Positions 55,792 to 64,000 of a stretch of 64,000 bases of DNA are shown here, in pieces. Source of the stretch: Diphasiastrum complanatum (Eukaryota; Streptophyta; Lycopodiopsida; Lycopodiales; Lycopodiaceae). The stretch is from contig CM055103.1 of the NCBI GenBank assembly GCA_029204225.1, positions 41,023,368 through 41,087,367 of the forward strand. The letters are read 5' to 3'. Made by a program: the position numbers and the translations under genes. The notes below the pieces were generated by a model. The model worked only from the letters and a program-made list of their open reading frames with translations. It was not told where the DNA came from and ran no database searches. Within the stretch, counting starts at the first letter, position 1, and each line of letters begins with the position of its first letter.

Positions 55792-58700
55792 TCAATGCTT
55801 TGCCTCAAACTCAGATGAATGCTCCGGAGACAACTCAGGGCCCCGAGCTGACTCTCGCAACTGATATCTATGTCTGTCTGGTACTGGCATGGGCTGTGTA
55901 TCCGAGGGGGAAGACACGTCATCCTCATCCTCCCAATCTGCCTCCGCATCAGCCCCCAAGCAGGCTAAACCAACAACACCTGCTGCAGCTGGCTGTAATA
56001 CTGCACCTCTACCAGCAACTGGAGCCCTGCGAGGTCGTCCTCTCTTCCCTGGCAGTTTCTGTGCCCTGCCTTTCTTGTTCGGTGCACCCTTGGGCCTTCC
56101 TAGCCTCTTGCGGACGAGGGGAGCCGTCAATGCCTCATCACCCCCATGCAGATCACCTGGCTGATTAGGCTGAGCCCAAGTTGCGGCCGGCTGGGATAGA
56201 GTAGCTAAAGATGGGTGTCCCTGTGCAGCTGATAGTGGAGGATAGGTCCGAGGAGTGTGTGCCCGTGGGCCTGCTGCTGGTGGAGGAACTAGATGTGGAG
56301 GGGCCGTCCCTGCAGGAGGCAAGTACAACGGCGATAAGTACTGAAAGGGGCGCTTTGGTGGACGATACTGGTACATCCTGGGTGCTGCCAAAGGAGGAGG
56401 ATGTGCTGTGGGTGCTGCCAAAGGAGGAGCCGGTGCCGTGGGTGCTGCCAATGGAGGAGGATGTGTTGTGGGTGCTGCCATTGGAGGAGCGTCTGTAGAT
56501 GTGGGTGCTGCAAGAGAAGATCTGGGCACAGATGGTGGCCTGCCATGGAGACCTGCTGCTGCAAAAGTGGATGGCGATGAAGGGGCTGCAGGCCTCAACG
56601 ATATCGGTGGCACTAGAGGTGCTGTGTGGCGCACATACACCCTCTGAGGAACTGGAGGAACTGCAGGCACCTCGTGTAGCTGCTCTGGCTGAGACTCTGT
56701 GTAGGGCATGCTGGCTAGAGAGGATGGGGGTGCCCTGACGCTCGGCATCTACTGGGCCTCTGAATCCAAGTCTGCAATCAAGTCGTCCAGCTGGGCATTC
56801 GAATACAAATGCTCTGGGCTCTGGGACTCATCATGAGCACCATCCTCTGGAACATCTCGTGCCTCATCCTGTGCACCATGCGGACCCTGCATGGCCTCCC
56901 AATCGGTACAATCAAAGTCCTCTGGTGACTCCTCTGGTGTGCTGTCATAGAAATGCCTATGGCTCTGTGATGCACGCATCCAAGCAGCTGCGGAAGGTAA
57001 ACCCAAATCACTCTGCCCCCTATCAAGAGCCTCCTCCATCATATCAACATAAGAAGGTATGCCACTGGCCCCCCCCTGTGTGCCCTACCCGTCTCCCGGT
57101 ATAATCTGTGGCATGTGTCCCACCTCTACCACGTGATGCACCTGTGACCCCTGCTCTAGGCGTGTGCCCAACACCTGTATAATATGCCTCATCCCGCTCT
57201 GATCTGGCTAACACAACCCGAATGGGCTCATCCTCATCCTGATCATCCTCTGACACTGGATCATCTGCCTCATACAATGGAGGCTCTCTGTGCTCAAGCC
57301 CAAGCTCTCTCTCTCTCTCTCATCTCGGCAAGCTCCCTCTCTCTCTCTGCCATCAACTGTGTGCCCAGGTCATCTGCAGGCATGGGATGGGTGCTGTCCG
57401 TAGGAAAGTCAACCTGGCGCTCCAAATCAGGTATCTTCGTCTGCAAGGTTTAAAATTGGCATGTCAGGGAGACAACTCTATCAAGAAATGAAACCAACAT
57501 ACCAGGAGTCAACCAACATGCTATGAAAGGTTAGCTTATCACCTGCAATGCGCTCGTAATGGTCGGAAGTCTCCTGGTGAGATGTGCGTTGGTGCTACAG
57601 AACACCAAGCGCTCCAACTAACTCACTGACAACCGGTTTCTTCTCCTTGTGTGAATGAGTGCCCATGTGCTCCAATTACGCTCACACACGGAGGCAGCAC
57701 AGTCGAATTCGTGGATATTGACTCTACGCTATTGCGAGAGTTCGAAGAAAGAAGTCTAGATGTCCAAACCCTCACTCCTGCAAGGCGCTGTATAGATGGG
57801 TATGTGCTACCGATCATGGTCCACCAGGTAATGGGTAGCTGCCTCCTCTCTGGATCCTGAGCAGCCGGGTGGCCAAATGTGCCCATGCCAAAACGAAATG
57901 CAGCGAGCTCCTCCATGAGCCTGATAGGATCCAAACCAATGTGTGGACCCACTCTGTGAATGTACTGAAGCCAATCGGCCTCGAGCTCCCTGTCTGCGAT
58001 CTGTGTCGGAGAGAGGAAGAGGGGATGCAGTGTGTGTGCAACGCTGTGGATACTCCTGTGGAAGTAGTTCCACCGCGTCTCCCAGATGAACTTTAGCTTT
58101 GTCATCCTGCAGGTGAGAGGCGTGTGGTGTAGGGCATTACGAAAAAACTTAACATTGACAGAGAAACAAACTAGCAATTACTAAAAAGATAAAGGCCAAT
58201 TACATTACTATACCGCTTACCTCTCTGGCTGCAAGACGGGCAGCTGCAAGAACTGTCCAATCCGGTCCATGAGCTCATATACCAGTCCAAGTGTCGACCC
58301 CTCGCTGTCAGCCATGCAGAGCACAATGTAAAGTGGTCGAAGCAGTCCTGACAATGTCTGTGCATCCCTCCAGAACTGGTCTCCCCTCACCGTGGAAGAA
58401 AAGTGCTCCCCATCCTCAGTGCGCGGAAATGTACTGGCACGCCAAAGATCACTGGCAACCATCTGTAGAAGCTGCGCCCTGCACCTGATCAGACAGTCGA
58501 TGACCACCAAGTCGAATGCAAAGCGTGTGGGGGCTGGCTTACGGAGGTGTAGATGGCTGAACACCCGGAACATGGCAAAGAACATGCCTCTTCCTGGTGA
58601 CTTTTGTCACCAGGAAGAGGGCCTCACCTAGGGAAGTGCACCTATGTCCCCCATCAGAAGGTCTATGCCGTGCGCGGCACAAGGGGTATGAACAATGTGA

Positions 58701-60118
58701 GGGAACTCGGCCTCTAGCAGAACACCCATCTGTATGCAGTTCGTGGCATTGTCCGTCACCACCGTGACGACATGCTGTGGGGCTATGGCTAGGGTGGAAG
58801 ACCTGATGACATCAAACATGAACTCTGCAGATATGACTCTCCCCCCCCTGCTGCAATCCGCTGCCCTCAAAAACTGTGTGCCCATGCAGCTGGAGACCAG
58901 TATGTTGAGGATCGGCCTCCTCCTGACATCAGTCCAGCCATCGGACATGATGCTGCAACCGTAAGTGGCCCAGTGGCGACGTAGAGGCTCCATCTCTCTA
59001 GACAGTGACTCGACCGTATCCCTTAGCATGTGTGTGCGGACAACCTCTGAACTAGGGACTCTCCAGCTAGGGCTGACAGACTGTGCAAGGCGGAAGGCCC
59101 TTCTGAAGGGCTTGGAGTCGGTGATGGCAAATGGAAGGTTCAGCTCATAAATCAGGCTGGCCACGGCCTGTGTGGCCTCTCTATCCATGTGTGGCTGATG
59201 CGCGCCGCGAATGCTCTGCTGCCTAAGAACTCTCCCAGATGGGCGACGGGTAGCGGACCTCCAGCACGGTGCACCAAACGTGACGGGAATGGATGATGAT
59301 GCGACAGGCTGGGCACTAGTGGATGCATCAGTTGTAGACGTGGAATGGGGAGAGTGGGATGCACTGGCTGGGATGGGTGCAGCAGCGTTACCAGGGATGG
59401 GTGCAGCAGCGTAAGTGGGGTACACTGGTGGAGGGTGGACATCTGGCATGGGATACGAAAACTGCTGGGTAGGGAGGTCATCCGGATGTGAAGGGAGGGA
59501 GGAAGGGATCTCCTCAACATCCTGGAAGGCCTCGTCACTGGCATCGGGGGCCTGCTCCTGCTCGGGAGGCGGAGAGTCCATGAGAAAGTTGTAAACTGGG
59601 GGAGTGCAAGCAACAGTAGGTGGTGGTGGAACCACAGTGGCAACTGGCGGACGCGGTGGGACAAGATCCACCGGAATGGGTGCAGATGGGGGTGCGTGAG
59701 GCGGAACTGTCTGAGAGGGACGAGGGGCAAAGGGATTGAACGAGGATGCACTCCCTCTCCTCGTGCGTGCCAGCCAAGCAGGCAACAACTCGGGGTCAAC
59801 CACGTAAGGAGCGGTGCAAAACCGAAGAACACCCTCCGAAATGGTGTTCTCCCCCGCCACAAGACGTGGCCCGTAGGTATCCAAAAGTTGCTGCCCGACG
59901 GGAACGGACATGCTGGCACAGGGGGCAGCATTTAGTGTGCCACCATCTCTCGCGCGTGCGCCGAGTAGGTGACCTTTAAGGCGAGTGAGGGTGGCAACGA
60001 ACTCGGTCAGGCAATATCGACAGCGCACTATCCTTGCACCGAACTTGTTAGACTTGTCGGGAACCCGCCTGACAATGTCCACCTCGTCCCACAGATCGGC
60101 AAGGTTGGAATGCACCAT
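55792..60118 (-). pseudogene. hAT-like (BED/DUF659) transposase, copy C, broken late in exon 1
   Basis: Start ATG 60118 (MVHSNLADLWDEVDIVRR). The upstream open frame to 60286 lacks similarity to the other copies. Exon 1 (60118-58221) is open through the BED finger, Pro-rich part and DUF659 core down to GDIGALP. There a 20-to-4-bp replacement makes a TAG (58628), followed by an inverted 4-bp hairpin loop and one extra T. Exon 2 begins 58106. Its end and intron 2 are replaced by about 75 bp of unrelated DNA (57704-57778). Exon 3 ends 57543. Exon 4 runs 57440-55792, with one extra G near 57065, and keeps both AT-hooks (KRLGRPKG, GKRGRPRR). This copy shows that the stops near the BED finger in A and B are secondary. 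Confidence 0.87.
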
Positions 60119-60522
60119 CTCTGTAGAAAGGACTGCGGAAAGAAGGCAGAGATCTCTGTGGGTGCGATAGGAGTCGGAAGGCTTGAAAAAACCACAATAA
60201 AGGCCGAAATAGCAATAGCAGGGGAGGACGCGATCAGTGCAGTGCGAAGACAGTCGGGAGGGCGCAGACAGTAGGGCGATGGGCATACAACAGAGAGGGC
60301 GCGGACAGCAGGGAGGGCGCGGACAGTAGGGCGGGCAGGGAAGGAGATGAAGCGAGGGGAGGGATTAGGTTAAAAAAGAAAATATTTGTATATTAAATAT
60401 TAAAAAATACTATATATTAAAAAATAATATATATTGTGGTACCGTGGATCAGTATGGATCCGCGGTACCACACTGGATCCGCGGTACCGGGATCCGCGGA
60501 TCCTGGTACCGCTGGATCTATG

Positions 60523-60548
60523 ATATATATATATATATATATATCTAT
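60523..60548. repeat. (TA)n tract between copy C and the FANCI-carrying element
   Basis: About 22 bp of alternating TA followed by ctat. It is shared as flank by the two neighbouring elements. Confidence 0.92.

Positions 60549-64000
<3,452 letters not shown>

Larger units (their letters stand above)
54600..60522 (-). mobile_element. Third large hAT-like transposon, copy C, 5.9 kb
   Basis: The left (3') end reads CATAGTGGCACGTGGTACCG; the right (5') end, reverse-complemented, reads CATAGATCCAGCGGTACCAG. Both ends carry GGTACC-type modules; at the 5' end some became GGATCC-rich (gatccgcggatcc). The flanks are atatatat on both sides, a perfect 8-bp duplication if the ends are at CATAG. It contains the transposase gene and the convergent small gene. 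It is the only complete single-unit copy in the window. Confidence 0.87.

Noticed and set aside
58628-60286. Start of the copy C transposase at 60286
   Set aside because: The upstream 56 codons have no counterpart in copies A or B; the conserved start is ATG 60118.

Overview
The window is plant nuclear DNA from a species with a large, transposon-rich genome. A split plant-type gene for an AMSH-like deubiquitinase (JAMM/MPN+ family) runs on the + strand. Eleven of its exons can be joined in frame (407 codons) between 16265 and 37266. Intron 5 is about 15 kb, and the intron after exon 11 is at least 26.7 kb and leaves the window. Such introns, filled with Ty1/copia, Ty3/gypsy, LINE and hAT-like elements, suggest a fern, a gymnosperm or another large-genome plant; the species cannot be decided from the sequence.

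Layout: 1-1890 is the pol end and 3' LTR of a decayed copia element (+). 1890-6700 is mostly featureless, with a copia gag relic. 6714-10700 is a gypsy gag-protease remnant (-) with its leader and primer-binding site. 10970-11760 is a copia gag (-). 11800-16200 is AT-rich and non-coding. 16265-19633 holds AMSH exons 1-5. Intron 5 (19634-34776) holds a LINE fragment, a copia RT fragment, a gypsy element with both LTRs (21949-28005; its 5' LTR is split by a 714-bp hAT-type element), a deleted chromovirus (30219-31537) and more LINE pieces. 34777-37266 holds exons 6-11.

The following intron contains the most interesting region, 39751-61554. Here elements of hAT type sit in (TA)n tracts: a 1.76-kb element with AATCGCGATTC subterminal modules; a 12.1-kb tail-to-tail pair (copies A and B) of a large transposon; a 408-bp MITE; a third large copy (C); and a 0.97-kb element with GTTCCGGAAC modules that carries an apparent fragment of a FANCI-like gene. 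All begin CATAG or CTTAG and are flanked by (AT)n, which fits 8-bp target duplications made of (AT)4. The large transposon encodes a four-exon BED-finger/DUF659/hAT transposase with AT-hook motifs in a long proline-rich C-terminal exon. It also carries, convergently, a small charged protein gene of about 114 codons conserved in all three copies, which I do not recognise. The transposase is broken in every copy, while the small gene is intact only in copy A. The window ends with a LINE remnant (-) with a (TC)n tail, a 418-bp (GA)n tract and short tandem repeats.

The only gene likely to serve the host is AMSH. Its zinc-binding catalytic residues would lie in exons outside the window, so the function of this copy cannot be confirmed here.
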